From: Treponema brennaborense
GTDB lineage: Bacteria; Spirochaetota; Spirochaetia; Treponematales; Treponemataceae
NCBI GenBank assembly: GCA_023666275.1
Contig: JAMPCJ010000013.1
Coordinates: 1 to 39,546 of the forward strand
Direction of reading: 5' to 3'
DNA length: 39,546 bases
The position numbers were made by a program, and so were the translations under genes. The stretch's first letter is position 1; the number at the start of each line of letters is the position of its first letter. Positions 7,058 through 16,360 of the stretch are shown here, piece after piece. The notes beneath the pieces were generated by a model, which was not told the DNA's origin, did not search any database, and saw only the letters and a program-made list of their open reading frames with translations.

Positions 7058-7450
7058 GTGATAAAAAATATTGGTATTGGAACAGGAAGAAGAAAAACAG
7101 CTACAGCCCGTGTTTTTATCCGTGAAGGATCCGGAAAAATTACAATAAACGGCAAAGATGTTGCGGAATATTTTGCAACTCCGGAACAGGTACAGATTGT
7201 CCGCCAGCCTTTAATGGTAACATCGAATGATAATAAATTCGATATATTGATCACTGTTTCCGGCGGCGGCATGAACGGACAGGCAGGCGCGTGTCTGCAC
7301 GGCATTGCGCGTGCGCTGACTCAAATAGACTTGAATAATTATGCTTCATTGAAAGCAAACGGATATCTTACCCGTGATTCCCGCATGGTTGAGCGCAAAA
7401 AATACGGTCAGCGGGGAGCACGCAGAAGATTCCAATTCAGCAAACGCTAG
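7058..7450 (+). CDS. rpsI: 30S ribosomal protein S9
   Basis: 130 residues from a GTG start at 7058, preceded by ATAGGAG. It shows the S9 signature GTGRRKTATARVF at the N-terminus, a GSGKITING motif, GGGMNGQAGACLHGIARAL in the middle and the conserved C-terminal tail KKYGQRGARRRFQFSKR, whose last Lys-Arg residues reach the P-site tRNA in the ribosome. It is cotranscribed with rplM (12-base gap) and probably with recX, which starts 20 bases downstream. Confidence 0.98.
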   Translation: MIKNIGIGTGRRKTATARVFIREGSGKITINGKDVAEYFATPEQVQIVRQPLMVTSNDNKFDILITVSGGGMNGQAGACLHGIARALTQIDLNNYASLKANGYLTRDSRMVERKKYGQRGARRRFQFSKR

Positions 7451-7470
7451 TATTTCAGGCGCGTTTTTGT

Positions 7471-8118
7471 ATGTGTGCGGCAAATATTCCGAACAATGTA
7501 TCTGCCGCCGCGGCTTCCATGAAAGTTGTTTCTGTGCAGCGGACTTCGGATTTCCGTATGAAAATTACGTTGTATCCGGAGTCTGTTTTTTTTATCAGGG
7601 AATTATATTTGAATGATGTGATTCCCGATGCAGTTCGGGAAGGGTTTGTACTGTCGGAAGCTCAATTTGCCGATGTATTGCAGGCTGCTTCTGCGTATGC
7701 TGCGGAGTGTGCTGCTTCCCGTTTGCTGGAACGCAGCGAACAGTGCCGTGCGGGGCTGCGCTGCAAGCTGCAAAAAAAAGGTTTCGAACAGTCCGCTGTC
7801 GAAAAAGCGCTTGATTATCTCGAATCCGAAGGATTTTTATCGGATTTACGCTTTGCTTCCGCATGGCTTCGCAATCGGATTATTTCCGTTCCCGAAAGCC
7901 CGATGAAATTTGCTGCCGAGCTGCAAAAACGCGGAATCAGCCGCGATGTCGCGGAGCAGGCGGTTGAGGAACTGCTTGCGCTTGCTTCGGAAGAGCAGCT
8001 TTTTGAAAGCGCGCTGGCAAAATGCCGCCGAAAAGGATTTTCCGCCGAAAAAATTATCCGCAGCCTTATGCGACATGGATTTTCCTATCATTATATCCGC
8101 AAGCATTTGCCGTGCTGA
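7471..8118 (+). CDS. recX: Regulatory protein RecX
   Basis: 215 residues. The RecX three-helix repeats are visible: LQKKGFEQSAVEKALDYLES followed by GFLSDLRFASAWLRNR, then AAELQKRGISRDVAEQAVEE and a third repeat with RRKGFSAEKIIRSLMRHGF. RecX binds RecA filaments and inhibits recombinase activity. The N-terminal 50 residues are not conserved-looking. The start is uncertain: ATG 7471 has no clear SD, and ATGs at 7519 and 7558 are in frame. Here recX sits behind rpsI, whereas many bacteria place it next to recA, so it may be expressed with translation genes. An AT-rich palindrome follows at 8160-8184. Confidence 0.85.
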   Translation: MCAANIPNNVSAAAASMKVVSVQRTSDFRMKITLYPESVFFIRELYLNDVIPDAVREGFVLSEAQFADVLQAASAYAAECAASRLLERSEQCRAGLRCKLQKKGFEQSAVEKALDYLESEGFLSDLRFASAWLRNRIISVPESPMKFAAELQKRGISRDVAEQAVEELLALASEEQLFESALAKCRRKGFSAEKIIRSLMRHGFSYHYIRKHLPC

Positions 8119-8159
8119 AGCTGCTGCGCTTTGATGCGGCAGGGCATGCGGCAAACGTC

Positions 8160-8184
8160 TTCAATAAAAACTTATTTTATTGAA
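8160..8184 (+). terminator. AT-rich inverted repeat after recX
   Basis: Perfect 10-base arms TTCAATAAAA (8160-8169) and TTTTATTGAA (8175-8184) around a five-base loop. The stem is A/T-rich and there is no separate U-run, so terminator strength is doubtful. It also lies directly upstream of the malQ promoter and could instead be an operator. Confidence 0.4.
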
Positions 8185-8187
8185 TAA

Positions 8188-8217
8188 TTGATACATTTCT
8201 GCGCCAAAGTGTGATAA
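8188..8217 (+). promoter_or_regulatory. malQ promoter, -10 box 9 bp from the ATG
   Basis: TTGATA (8188-8193), 18-base spacer, TGATAA (8212-8217). Only nine bases separate the -10 from the ATG at 8227, and no SD is present, so transcription should start at or next to the start codon (leaderless mRNA). Confidence 0.5.
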
Positions 8218-8226
8218 AATGATTTC

Positions 8227-10209
8227 ATGACAACACGGGGATGTTTTTCTGATTTGCAGCCAATGACAGGCATCGCGCTTCCGCTCGGCGCGCTCAGGAC
8301 AGAACATACACTCGGTGTCGGCACATATACCGATCTTATTCCGTTTATCGAATTTTGCCGGCAGACCGGATTGAAAATAATCCAGCTTTTGCCGGTAAAC
8401 GATACGGGAACGGAAAGTTCTCCGTACAGTGCGTTGTCTGCGTTTGCGCTGCATCCGCTGTATGCGGATCTGCTTTCTTTGCCGGAAGCCGCAAAGTTTC
8501 CGGATATTGCCGAAAAAATCCGTGTTTTTTTCGAAAAATATAAGGACTGCAAAAGATTTCCGTATGATGAACTGTGCCGCGCGAAATTGGCGTTTTTGCG
8601 GGAACTGTACGATGCCGATTGGGAAACTGTCTGCGGCAGTGATGAATTGAAAAAATGGACGGCAGATAATCCCTGGATTGAAATATATGCTGTTTTTATG
8701 GAATTAAAGCGTCTGAATAACGGCGCATCCTGGAAAGAGTGGCAGCTTCGGCAGCGCCTGCCGCGTTCCGAAATTTCCGCGCGCTGGAATGATGCTTCGC
8801 TGCGCAAAAATCATCTTTTTTTTGCCTGGATGCAGATGCGTCTGGATCGTCAGTTTTCGGAAGCCGCGGATTTTGCCCGCCGGCAGAACATCATTCTGAA
8901 AGGTGATATTCCCATTATGATGAACGAAGATTCCTGCGATGTATGGGCGCATCCGGAGTTTTTCGATGACCGTCTGCGTGCCGGATCGCCGCCGGACAAC
9001 GAAAATCCCGACGGACAAAATTGGGGATTCCCGATTTACCGCTGGGACAATTTGCGGCAGGATAATTATTCCTGGTGGAAAAACAGGCTGATTCATGCCG
9101 CAAAATATTACGATGCCTGCCGCATCGATCACGTTCTGGGATTTTTCCGCATTTGGGCAGTGCCGCAGACGGAAAAAACGGCTGTGCTGGGGTACCCCGT
9201 TCCCAACGCGCCTATTTCGCTGCGGGAATTAACGGACGCGGGTTTTTCTCCCGAACGCATTAAATGGCTGTCTTTGCCGCATGTGAAAACGGCTGCGGTT
9301 CAATCGGATGATAATGACTGTGCGGCGGCTCACCGTGTACTGAATGTTGTAATGAACCGCATCGGTTCGGAAGAGCTGTGGCTGTTTAAACCGGAAATTA
9401 CCGGCGAAAAAGATATTTATGCCGCACAGATTCCGAGCGCGGAAAAAGAGCGGCTCGTCCGCTGCTGGCAGAACAGAACACTGATAGAAATTTCCGGCGG
9501 TCATTTTATGCCTGCGCTGAAATACAGCGATTCCGATGCGTGGAAATCGCTTTCGGAAGATGAAAAACAGCGGCTTTTCGATCTCATAAAAAAGAAGCAG
9601 GCAGCCATGAACGAAATATGGGAAAAACAGTCGCGCGAAGTGCTCCGTGAGCTGACCGGCTGTACGCAGATGCTTGCCTGCGCCGAAGATTTGGGAGCTA
9701 TGCCGGCAGCCGCGTCCCGTGTTCTGGAAGATTTGCATATTTTCGGGCTGCGTGTCGTCCGCTGGCACAGATACTGGAACAAAGACAACAGTCCGTTTGT
9801 TCCGCCGGAAGAATATCCTGCGCTATGCGTTACATCATCATCGGTGCACGATTCTTCTACGCTCCGGCAGTGGTGGCTCGGCGATAAAAGCGCCTGCGAT
9901 ATGGCTGCCGATTTGAATTTGCCGGAAGCTCTCGTTCCCGGAATTTTCAATCCCGATACGGCGCAGGCGCTGCTCCGGTTATTCGCGAAATCCGCCGGCA
10001 TGATTTATATCAATCCGCTTCAGGATTTTCTGCATTTGAGCGCAGCGTATTACGATGATAACCCCGAAGCGGAGCGCATAAATATTCCCGGCACGGTGTC
10101 TTTGTTCAATTGGACATACCGAATGCCGGTCTCGGTGGAAAAATTATCCGATGATACGGATTTAAAAAATAAAATAGCCGATGTGGTTAAGATTCACGAA
10201 AAACGTTAA
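8227..10209 (+). CDS. malQ: 4-alpha-glucanotransferase (amylomaltase, GH77)
   Basis: 660 residues, cytoplasmic, no signal peptide. GH77 features in order: GVGTYTDLIPFIEF near the N-terminus, LLPVNDTGTESSPYSALSAFALHP, KGDIPIMMNEDSCDVWAHPEFF, the nucleophile region CRIDHVLGFFRIW (Asp301), acid/base LACAEDLGAMP (Glu487), and SSVHDSSTLRQWW (His541-Asp542, transition-state Asp). All three catalytic acids are therefore present. The enzyme transfers alpha-1,4-glucan segments between maltodextrins and releases glucose. A GH13 protein gene follows 42 bases after the stop, so together they may handle glycogen or imported maltodextrins. The ATG at 8227 lacks an SD; a start at 8263 would remove the conserved-looking N-terminus. 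Confidence 0.95.
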   Translation: MTTRGCFSDLQPMTGIALPLGALRTEHTLGVGTYTDLIPFIEFCRQTGLKIIQLLPVNDTGTESSPYSALSAFALHPLYADLLSLPEAAKFPDIAEKIRVFFEKYKDCKRFPYDELCRAKLAFLRELYDADWETVCGSDELKKWTADNPWIEIYAVFMELKRLNNGASWKEWQLRQRLPRSEISARWNDASLRKNHLFFAWMQMRLDRQFSEAADFARRQNIILKGDIPIMMNEDSCDVWAHPEFFDDRLRAGSPPDNENPDGQNWGFPIYRWDNLRQDNYSWWKNRLIHAAKYYDACRIDHVLGFFRIWAVPQTEKTAVLGYPVPNAPISLRELTDAGFSPERIKWLSLPHVKTAAVQSDDNDCAAAHRVLNVVMNRIGSEELWLFKPEITGEKDIYAAQIPSAEKERLVRCWQNRTLIEISGGHFMPALKYSDSDAWKSLSEDEKQRLFDLIKKKQAAMNEIWEKQSREVLRELTGCTQMLACAEDLGAMPAAASRVLEDLHIFGLRVVRWHRYWNKDNSPFVPPEEYPALCVTSSSVHDSSTLRQWWLGDKSACDMAADLNLPEALVPGIFNPDTAQALLRLFAKSAGMIYINPLQDFLHLSAAYYDDNPEAERINIPGTVSLFNWTYRMPVSVEKLSDDTDLKNKIADVVKIHEKR

Positions 10210-10251
10210 TTGTTTTAAGCGTGTTTTTCGAGCAAGATGAAAGGAGTTGCA

Positions 10252-13200
10252 ATGAATACAAAAAACAGCATGACAAAAGCTGCATCAGAGAATTGTTTTA
10301 CTTCCGCTGTAAAAATTATTCTTTCGGAATTTGAACAAGCTGATTACATTTCTTCCGAAGAAAGCTGCATGCAGACGCGGTCTGTAATGGAATTCCATGT
10401 TTCCCGCCATATGCGTGACAAATGCCATTTTGATTTGCCCTTGTTTGGATCTACGGGGAATGTTATCCTTGCGAATTTCAAAAACGTGCGGCTGTTTGCA
10501 AAAAAAATCAATGATACATTTGATCCTGTTCTTGAGTCGGACAAAATGATAAAAGCCGGACAGCTGAACGCTATGGGGCTTATCGATGAAATATTCCATT
10601 ATGTGTGTACGTTGTACCGGCGTGATGCGTACGCTCCGGCATTCGGCGAGCTGCTTGCGTTTCTTAAAGAGTCATTAGGCAGCGGCGCTGTCGATGAACT
10701 GCTGCTTGCGTTTACACAGGAATTCCCGCCCGCTGCGGTGTATTCCGGCGAGCAAACATGTGCCGAATATCTTGAAGGCAGCACACAGGTTCCGTCCGGA
10801 CGCGGCGGCGCTTCGGAAAATGTTTCCAACAAAGTTCTTGCAATAGAAGAACTGATGCTGCTGTATATTGCCAATGAAAATCCGGCATTTGCGCCGTTTT
10901 CTATATTGTTCAATGATGATTTTCTTGCGCTTAATCCCGATTACACCGCGGCGTATGAGCTGATGAACCGATATTTTAAGGAAAAGCCGCCGTTCGGTCC
11001 GAACATGAATGATTTGCTGTCGCTGCTCCATGAACCGATAGTGGCAAGTCCGGACAGCCTGAAAGGACAGCTCAATTATATCCGTCTGCATTGGGGCGCG
11101 CTCCTCGGCGAATGGCTTCTGCGGCTTCTTGCCGGAATCGATATGATTTCCGAGGAAGAAAAGCCCGGCTGGAGCAGCAATTTTTCGGGGCCGCCGCCGA
11201 TGGAAGCGTATAATTACGATTCTCTGATGAAAGAATACGAGCGCTTCAGTCCCGACAGAGATTGGATGCCGCGCGTTGTATTGATGGCAAAAACGGTGCT
11301 CGTTTGGCTTGATCAGCTGAGCAAAAAATACGGCAGAGATATACATCGTCTTGACCAAATTCCGGATGAAGAACTTGATTTGCTCGCGCAGCAGGGATTT
11401 ACCGGATTATGGCTCATAGGTTTGTGGGAACGTTCCTGGGCAAGCCGCCGCATTAAGCAAATTTGCGGCAATCCGGACGCTGCGGCTTCCGCATACAGCC
11501 TGCATGATTACGAAATAGCGCAGGAACTCGGCGGCTGGGATGCGCTTGATAATTTGCGGCGGCGCTTATGGTACCGCGGAATTCGCTTGGCATCGGATAT
11601 GGTTCCGAATCACACCGGCATGGACAGCAAATGGGTTTCGGAACATCCCGACCGTTTTATTCAGACACGTGACTGCCCGTTTCCGACGTATTCTTTTACG
11701 GGAGAAAATCTTTCGCTCGATTCGCGCGTTACGATTCAGGCGGAAGATCATTATTACAGCAAAACGGACTGCGCGGTTGTGTTTAAGCGAATCGACAATG
11801 CCACCGGCGATACCCGCTATATATATCACGGAAATGACGGCACCGGAATGCCTTGGAACGACACCGCGCAGATAGATTTTCTCAATCCCGAAGCGCGCGA
11901 AGCGGTCATTCAGGAAATCCTTCACGTGGCGCGGAATTTTCCCATTATCCGTTTTGACGCGGCCATGGTTCTTGCGAAAAAACATATCCGCCGTTTGTGG
12001 TATCCCGAACCGGGGCACGGCGGCGACATTGCAAGCCGTGCGGAATACGCGATAAGTCATGCCGATTTCGAAAAGCGCATTCCCGAAGAATTTTGGCGGG
12101 AAGTCGTCGATCGCGTTGCCGCGGAACTGCCGGATACGCTTTTGCTGGCGGAAGCCTTTTGGATGATGGAAGGCTATTTTGTGCGGACGCTCGGCATGCA
12201 TCGTGTGTACAATTCAGCATTCATGAACATGCTGAAAAAAGAAGAAAATCAAAAATACCGCGACACCGTTAAAAATACGCTGGAATTCGATCCGCAGGTT
12301 TTGAAACGCTTCGTTAATTTTATGAACAACCCCGATGAAGAAACCGCGGTTGCACAGTTCGGAACCGGCGATAAATATTTCGGTGTCTGTACTATGATGG
12401 TAACGATGCCCGGACTGCCGATGTTCGGACACGGACAAATAGAAGGTTTTTCCGAAAAATACGGCATGGAATTCCGGCGGGCATACTGGGACGAAAAGCC
12501 GAACCAGGAATTGCTGGAACGGCATCGGCATGATATTTTCCCGTTGATGAAGAAGCGGTATTTGTTTGCGGAAATCGAAAACTTCAGGTTTTATGACGTA
12601 TGGAACAACGGCAGCGTCAACGAAAATGTGTTTGCGTATTCCAACCGATTCGGTTCGGAAAAAACGGTTGTTTTCTACAATAATGTGTATCAGCAGGCTT
12701 CCGGCCGGATAAAAAATTCCTGCCGTTTTGCCGTCAACGGAGAACAAAAAACTTCTTCGATAGGCGAAATGCTGGAACTGACAAATGCAGATTCCGCGTA
12801 CTGCATTTTTTATGAGCAGCATTCCGGTTTATGGTTTATTCGGAAAAGCCGCGACATCATCGAAAACGGACTGTATGTATTCCTGAACGGATTTGAATAT
12901 CAGGTACTGATAAATATTTCGGAAGTTGCCGACGACAGTACGGGAAAATACGGCCTTTTGTGCGATGCGCTCGGCGGACGCGGCGTGCAGGATATCGATG
13001 TAGCGCTGCGGGAGATTTTCCTGAAGGATTTGTACAAGGCATTGACCGATTTCCTCGCGGGCGGTTTTATCGAAAATATCGCCTTGCTGTGCAAGCCCGA
13101 CGTTTTGAAAAAGAAAAGCGGGCAGAAAACACCGCCGCTTTCCGATGTTTTGGAACAGGCGGAAGAAAACGGCATGAAGTGGCTTGAAACGCTTGAAATT

Positions 13201-14067
13201 TTCCTTGCGGGAAATTACGGTTCCGCGGAAATATTCAGTGCCCGCAAAACCGGCAAAAAGCTGACGCTGCCGCAAATATGGAAATCGTTTTCCGGCAGAA
13301 TTGCCCGCCTGGTTCAATTGTCTGCGGATGCACAAAAAGCGGCGGATACTCTGTCCGGCAAGGAACAGGCAAATTCCGTTTTGTGCCGCCGGCTGTACGA
13401 GGAAATGCTTGCGCGGCCGTTTATGGCGGAACAGCTTGCCGCGTTTACGATTTTGTATTCCATCAAGGACAGCATCGGAAGCGAGGCTGCCGCCGGCGAT
13501 GTATGCGAATTGATTTCTTTATGGGGACTGGACAGGAAAATATGCGATATTTTATCCGACTGCGGCTGCTGCGATAAAGGAATATACCGTTCGTTCTGTG
13601 CAATGACGGAAGTCTGCAAAATATGCGGATGCGATATTGAACTGAAGCATCCCGAATCAGGCGCATATACCGTTGTACATTCGCTGCTTGGATTGGACAA
13701 AGCGACGCTGCTTCTCGGCGTAAACAGGTACAATAATCAGCTGTGGTTCAATAAAGAAAAAATGAGCGACATGCTGTGGATAACGGAAATGCTGTATTTC
13801 CTGTATGCGGCGGATCCTGCCGAATGCGCTCCGCTGCATGAAATTATACGGCTTGCGGAAGAGTATGCCGAAAAATCGGGGTACTGCTGCGAAACATTCG
13901 AAGCAATGTTCAAACCGGCTGATAAGCCTTTGAAAAAAACGGCAACGAAACGCGGCGTATCAAAAGCATCGAAACCGGAAACAGCTTCGGCGCGTGATTC
14001 GTCTGCTTCTTCCGCGAAAGCTTCCCGCGCCGAAAACGCGGAGAAAAAACGCAGCACAAAAAAATAA
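10252..14067 (+). CDS. Very large GH13 alpha-amylase-family protein
   Basis: 1271 residues from ATG 10252, chosen over ATG 10237 because AAGGAG lies five bases upstream. A helical N-terminal region (about 1-360) precedes a GH13 barrel: GFTGLWLIGLWERSWASR, region I DMVPNHTG, region II IIRFDAAMVL (nucleophile Asp569), region III LLAEAFWMMEGY (acid/base Glu634) and region IV FMNNPDEETAV (Asp695). In region IV the usual NHD is NPD, so the conserved His is Pro (residue 694). A long C-terminal helical region (about 850-1215) and a Lys/Ala/Ser-rich tail follow. There is no signal peptide, so it is probably cytoplasmic and works on glucans with MalQ. The exact reaction (hydrolysis or transglycosylation) cannot be deduced. 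Confidence 0.85.
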   Translation: MNTKNSMTKAASENCFTSAVKIILSEFEQADYISSEESCMQTRSVMEFHVSRHMRDKCHFDLPLFGSTGNVILANFKNVRLFAKKINDTFDPVLESDKMIKAGQLNAMGLIDEIFHYVCTLYRRDAYAPAFGELLAFLKESLGSGAVDELLLAFTQEFPPAAVYSGEQTCAEYLEGSTQVPSGRGGASENVSNKVLAIEELMLLYIANENPAFAPFSILFNDDFLALNPDYTAAYELMNRYFKEKPPFGPNMNDLLSLLHEPIVASPDSLKGQLNYIRLHWGALLGEWLLRLLAGIDMISEEEKPGWSSNFSGPPPMEAYNYDSLMKEYERFSPDRDWMPRVVLMAKTVLVWLDQLSKKYGRDIHRLDQIPDEELDLLAQQGFTGLWLIGLWERSWASRRIKQICGNPDAAASAYSLHDYEIAQELGGWDALDNLRRRLWYRGIRLASDMVPNHTGMDSKWVSEHPDRFIQTRDCPFPTYSFTGENLSLDSRVTIQAEDHYYSKTDCAVVFKRIDNATGDTRYIYHGNDGTGMPWNDTAQIDFLNPEAREAVIQEILHVARNFPIIRFDAAMVLAKKHIRRLWYPEPGHGGDIASRAEYAISHADFEKRIPEEFWREVVDRVAAELPDTLLLAEAFWMMEGYFVRTLGMHRVYNSAFMNMLKKEENQKYRDTVKNTLEFDPQVLKRFVNFMNNPDEETAVAQFGTGDKYFGVCTMMVTMPGLPMFGHGQIEGFSEKYGMEFRRAYWDEKPNQELLERHRHDIFPLMKKRYLFAEIENFRFYDVWNNGSVNENVFAYSNRFGSEKTVVFYNNVYQQASGRIKNSCRFAVNGEQKTSSIGEMLELTNADSAYCIFYEQHSGLWFIRKSRDIIENGLYVFLNGFEYQVLINISEVADDSTGKYGLLCDALGGRGVQDIDVALREIFLKDLYKALTDFLAGGFIENIALLCKPDVLKKKSGQKTPPLSDVLEQAEENGMKWLETLEIFLAGNYGSAEIFSARKTGKKLTLPQIWKSFSGRIARLVQLSADAQKAADTLSGKEQANSVLCRRLYEEMLARPFMAEQLAAFTILYSIKDSIGSEAAAGDVCELISLWGLDRKICDILSDCGCCDKGIYRSFCAMTEVCKICGCDIELKHPESGAYTVVHSLLGLDKATLLLGVNRYNNQLWFNKEKMSDMLWITEMLYFLYAADPAECAPLHEIIRLAEEYAEKSGYCCETFEAMFKPADKPLKKTATKRGVSKASKPETASARDSSASSAKASRAENAEKKRSTKK

Positions 14068-14078
14068 CGGGAAACAAT

Positions 14079-14114
14079 CCTGCACAGTTTTGCACGTATG
14101 CAAAACTGTGCAGG
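14079..14114. terminator. 36-bp perfect palindromic hairpin between convergent genes
   Basis: Arms of 16 bases, CCTGCACAGTTTTGCA (14079-14094) and its exact reverse complement (14099-14114), around CGTA. It lies between the convergent ends of the GH13 gene and the flavodoxin-like gene, so a bidirectional terminator role is likely, but no U-run follows on the + strand. The perfection and length are unusual for a plain terminator. Confidence 0.6.
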
Positions 14115-14149
14115 CGTCGGCTTGCTGCGGCATAATCGGGGTGTATTGC

Positions 14150-14812
14150 TTACCTGATAAAACTGGTGGTGATTCTTTGTTCTTTTTCGGGAAGTCCGAA
14201 TGCTTGTTTGCCGAGCGCGATGCTTTTTACCAAAAAGGACATGTTTTCCGCAAGCGTGCGCAGCGTCTGCATTCCTTCCTTGTCAAGAACCGCTTCTTCC
14301 GCGTTTTTGCCGTGAACGCTGTTCCAGTATTGGCTTGAAACGACCGGCATTCCGCTGATGGTGAAATATTTGTTCAGTTCGTCGAATGTTGCGGAAAGTC
14401 CGCCGCGCCGCGCCGTAACGACAGCTGCGCCGGCTTTCATTGTTTTGTCGAATTTCGTGCTGTAAAAAAGGCGGTCGAGAAACGCTATGACAGAAGCATT
14501 TGCCGAACCGTAATATACGGGCGATGAAACGACGATGCCTGCCGACTGTTCGAAAACCGGCGCGGTTTCGTTTACGATATCATTTACGACGCATGCGCCG
14601 TTTTTTGCGCAGCAGCCGCAGGCTTTGCAGCCGGCGATTGTATGCATGCCGATGTCTATGGTTTTCGTTTCGATGCCGTTTTTCGCAAATACATTTGCCA
14701 TTTCACGGAGCGCGGCGGCATTTGCGCCCGCAGTGTGCGGACTGCCGTTGATTAAAAGAATTAACGGCGCTGTGCTTTGAGCTGTGCCGTCTGCGTCTGT
14801 TTGTAATGCCAT
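14150..14812 (-). CDS. Flavodoxin-fold NAD(P)H-dependent FMN reductase family protein
   Basis: 220 residues. AAGGAG lies six to eight bases before the ATG (14812). After a 16-residue hydrophilic start, the FMN phosphate loop reads LLINGSPHTAGANAA, then a cysteine-rich segment GCKACGCCAKNGACVVND (Cys62, 65, 67, 68, 74) and VSSPVYYGSANASVIAFLDR (flavin-binding loop). This matches multimeric flavodoxin/iron-sulfur-flavoprotein-like oxidoreductases. The Cys group could bind a cluster or serve redox chemistry, which is not provable here. It lies 57 bases downstream of the symporter gene in the same direction and may share its mRNA. Confidence 0.85.
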   Translation of the reverse strand: MALQTDADGTAQSTAPLILLINGSPHTAGANAAALREMANVFAKNGIETKTIDIGMHTIAGCKACGCCAKNGACVVNDIVNETAPVFEQSAGIVVSSPVYYGSANASVIAFLDRLFYSTKFDKTMKAGAAVVTARRGGLSATFDELNKYFTISGMPVVSSQYWNSVHGKNAEEAVLDKEGMQTLRTLAENMSFLVKSIALGKQAFGLPEKEQRITTSFIR

Positions 14813-14869
14813 TGTGTTCTCCTTAATAATCCTTATAAAACAAATACGCGCAAGCTTTGCGAATTCGCG

Positions 14870-16342
14870 CTATTCGTTCAGTTTCGCTTTTTGTTCCGCC
14901 TGTATATCGGAATATGCGGAAAGCATCGGTTCTATGTCCTGCGGCGTTTTTGAAAGCCTGCGTGCTTTGTAATTTCCCGTTACGGCAATAACGGTGCCGG
15001 AAAGCGCAAGCACTCCGATGAGGTTCGGAATAGCCATAAGACCGTTCAATGTATCCGCGATGTCCCACGCCAATCCCAGATTCATCGTTGCGCCCACAAT
15101 GATGAAGCAGACAAATATCAGTTTGTAAACGATAGCCGCGCGTGTTCCGAATAAATATTCCATGGCTTTTTCTCCGTAAAACGACCAGCCGAGCACTGTC
15201 GAAAAAGCAAACAGCAGAACGGCAAGAGAAATAAACTGCCCCGCGAATTTTCCGAAACCGTGGCTGAACGCCGCGCTGACAAGCGGAACGCCGTTTGCGC
15301 CGCTGCCGATGACGCCTGTTGACAATACCGCAAACGCGGTGAGCGTGCAGACAATGATTGTGTCGAAAAATACTTCGAAAATTCCCCACATGCCTTGAAC
15401 AACCGGTTCTTTTACGTCGGATGCGGAATGCACCATTACCGACGAACCGAGCCCTGCTTCGTTTGAAAAAACGCCGCGCTTGAATCCCATTGTCATGGCG
15501 TTTTTCAGTGCGGCGCCGGCAAAGCCTCCCGCTGCGGCGCGGAAACCGAATGCTTCCGCGAATATCGAAGAAAAAACCGCCGGAATATGTTGTGCGTTAA
15601 TGACAAGAATGGCAAACGCGCCGACGATGTACGCAAACGCCATGAACGGCACGATTTTTTCGGTTACGCTGCCGATGCGTTTTATGCCGCCGATAATAAC
15701 AAGCGCAATCAATACCGCTATTACGATGCCTGTTGCCAGCGGCTCTATGCCGAAAGAATCCTGCATCGCGCTTGCGATCGAATTCACCTGCGTCATGTTG
15801 CCGATGCCGAAAGAAGCGAGGACGCAGAAAACCGAAAAGATGACGGCAAGCGGCTTTGCGATAAACGACAAATGTTTTTTCTGCTTAAATCCGTTTTCGA
15901 TATAATACATCGCGCCGCCGGTCCATTCGCCTTTGGGATTTTTTTTCCGGAAATAAATGCCGAGTACGTTTTCGGCGTAGTTTGTCATCATGCCGAAAAA
16001 CGCCGAAAGCCACATCCAAAAAACTGCGCCGGCTCCGCCTACGGAAATTGCCGTTGCGACGCCCGCAATGTTGCCGGTTCCGATTGTTGCGGCGAGCGCG
16101 GTTGACAATGCCTGAAACTGCGTGATTGCGCGGTGTTCCTGCGTTTTGCGGACGGATTCTTTTTTGAAAATAGCGAAAAAAGTTTTGTCGGCGACTTCGC
16201 GGGCTTTTGTTATCTGAAAAAAGCGCGAGCGGACGGTCAAATAAATTCCGGTGCAGATAATGAGTGCGAGCATCGGCGGTCCCCATACAAAATTGTTGAT
16301 GCAGTTATTTACGGCGGTAACTGCTTGTACAAATGATTCCAT
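14870..16342 (-). CDS. Alanine/glycine:cation symporter (AGCS/DAACS family)
   Basis: 490 residues with about 10-11 hydrophobic segments, start preceded by CAGGAG. Family motifs: N-terminal NNFVWGPPMLALIICTGIYL, TALAATIGTGNIAGVATAI, SVGGAGAVFWMWLSAFFGM, then WTGGAMYYIENG, GVFSNEAGLGSSVMVHSAS and a C-terminal GLMAIPNLIGVLALSG. AGCS proteins import alanine or glycine with Na+ or H+ at the inner membrane. The hydrophilic N-terminal loop and GTGNIAG substrate region are intact. The gene lies in a - strand run mscL, peptidase, repeat ORF, symporter, flavoprotein. Confidence 0.95.
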   Translation of the reverse strand: MESFVQAVTAVNNCINNFVWGPPMLALIICTGIYLTVRSRFFQITKAREVADKTFFAIFKKESVRKTQEHRAITQFQALSTALAATIGTGNIAGVATAISVGGAGAVFWMWLSAFFGMMTNYAENVLGIYFRKKNPKGEWTGGAMYYIENGFKQKKHLSFIAKPLAVIFSVFCVLASFGIGNMTQVNSIASAMQDSFGIEPLATGIVIAVLIALVIIGGIKRIGSVTEKIVPFMAFAYIVGAFAILVINAQHIPAVFSSIFAEAFGFRAAAGGFAGAALKNAMTMGFKRGVFSNEAGLGSSVMVHSASDVKEPVVQGMWGIFEVFFDTIIVCTLTAFAVLSTGVIGSGANGVPLVSAAFSHGFGKFAGQFISLAVLLFAFSTVLGWSFYGEKAMEYLFGTRAAIVYKLIFVCFIIVGATMNLGLAWDIADTLNGLMAIPNLIGVLALSGTVIAVTGNYKARRLSKTPQDIEPMLSAYSDIQAEQKAKLNE

Positions 16343-16360
16343 AAAAACTCCTGATTTTAT

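Noticed and set aside
10237-10251. ATG 10237 as start of the GH13 gene
   Set aside because: It contains the SD of the ATG at 10252 and adds only MKGVA.
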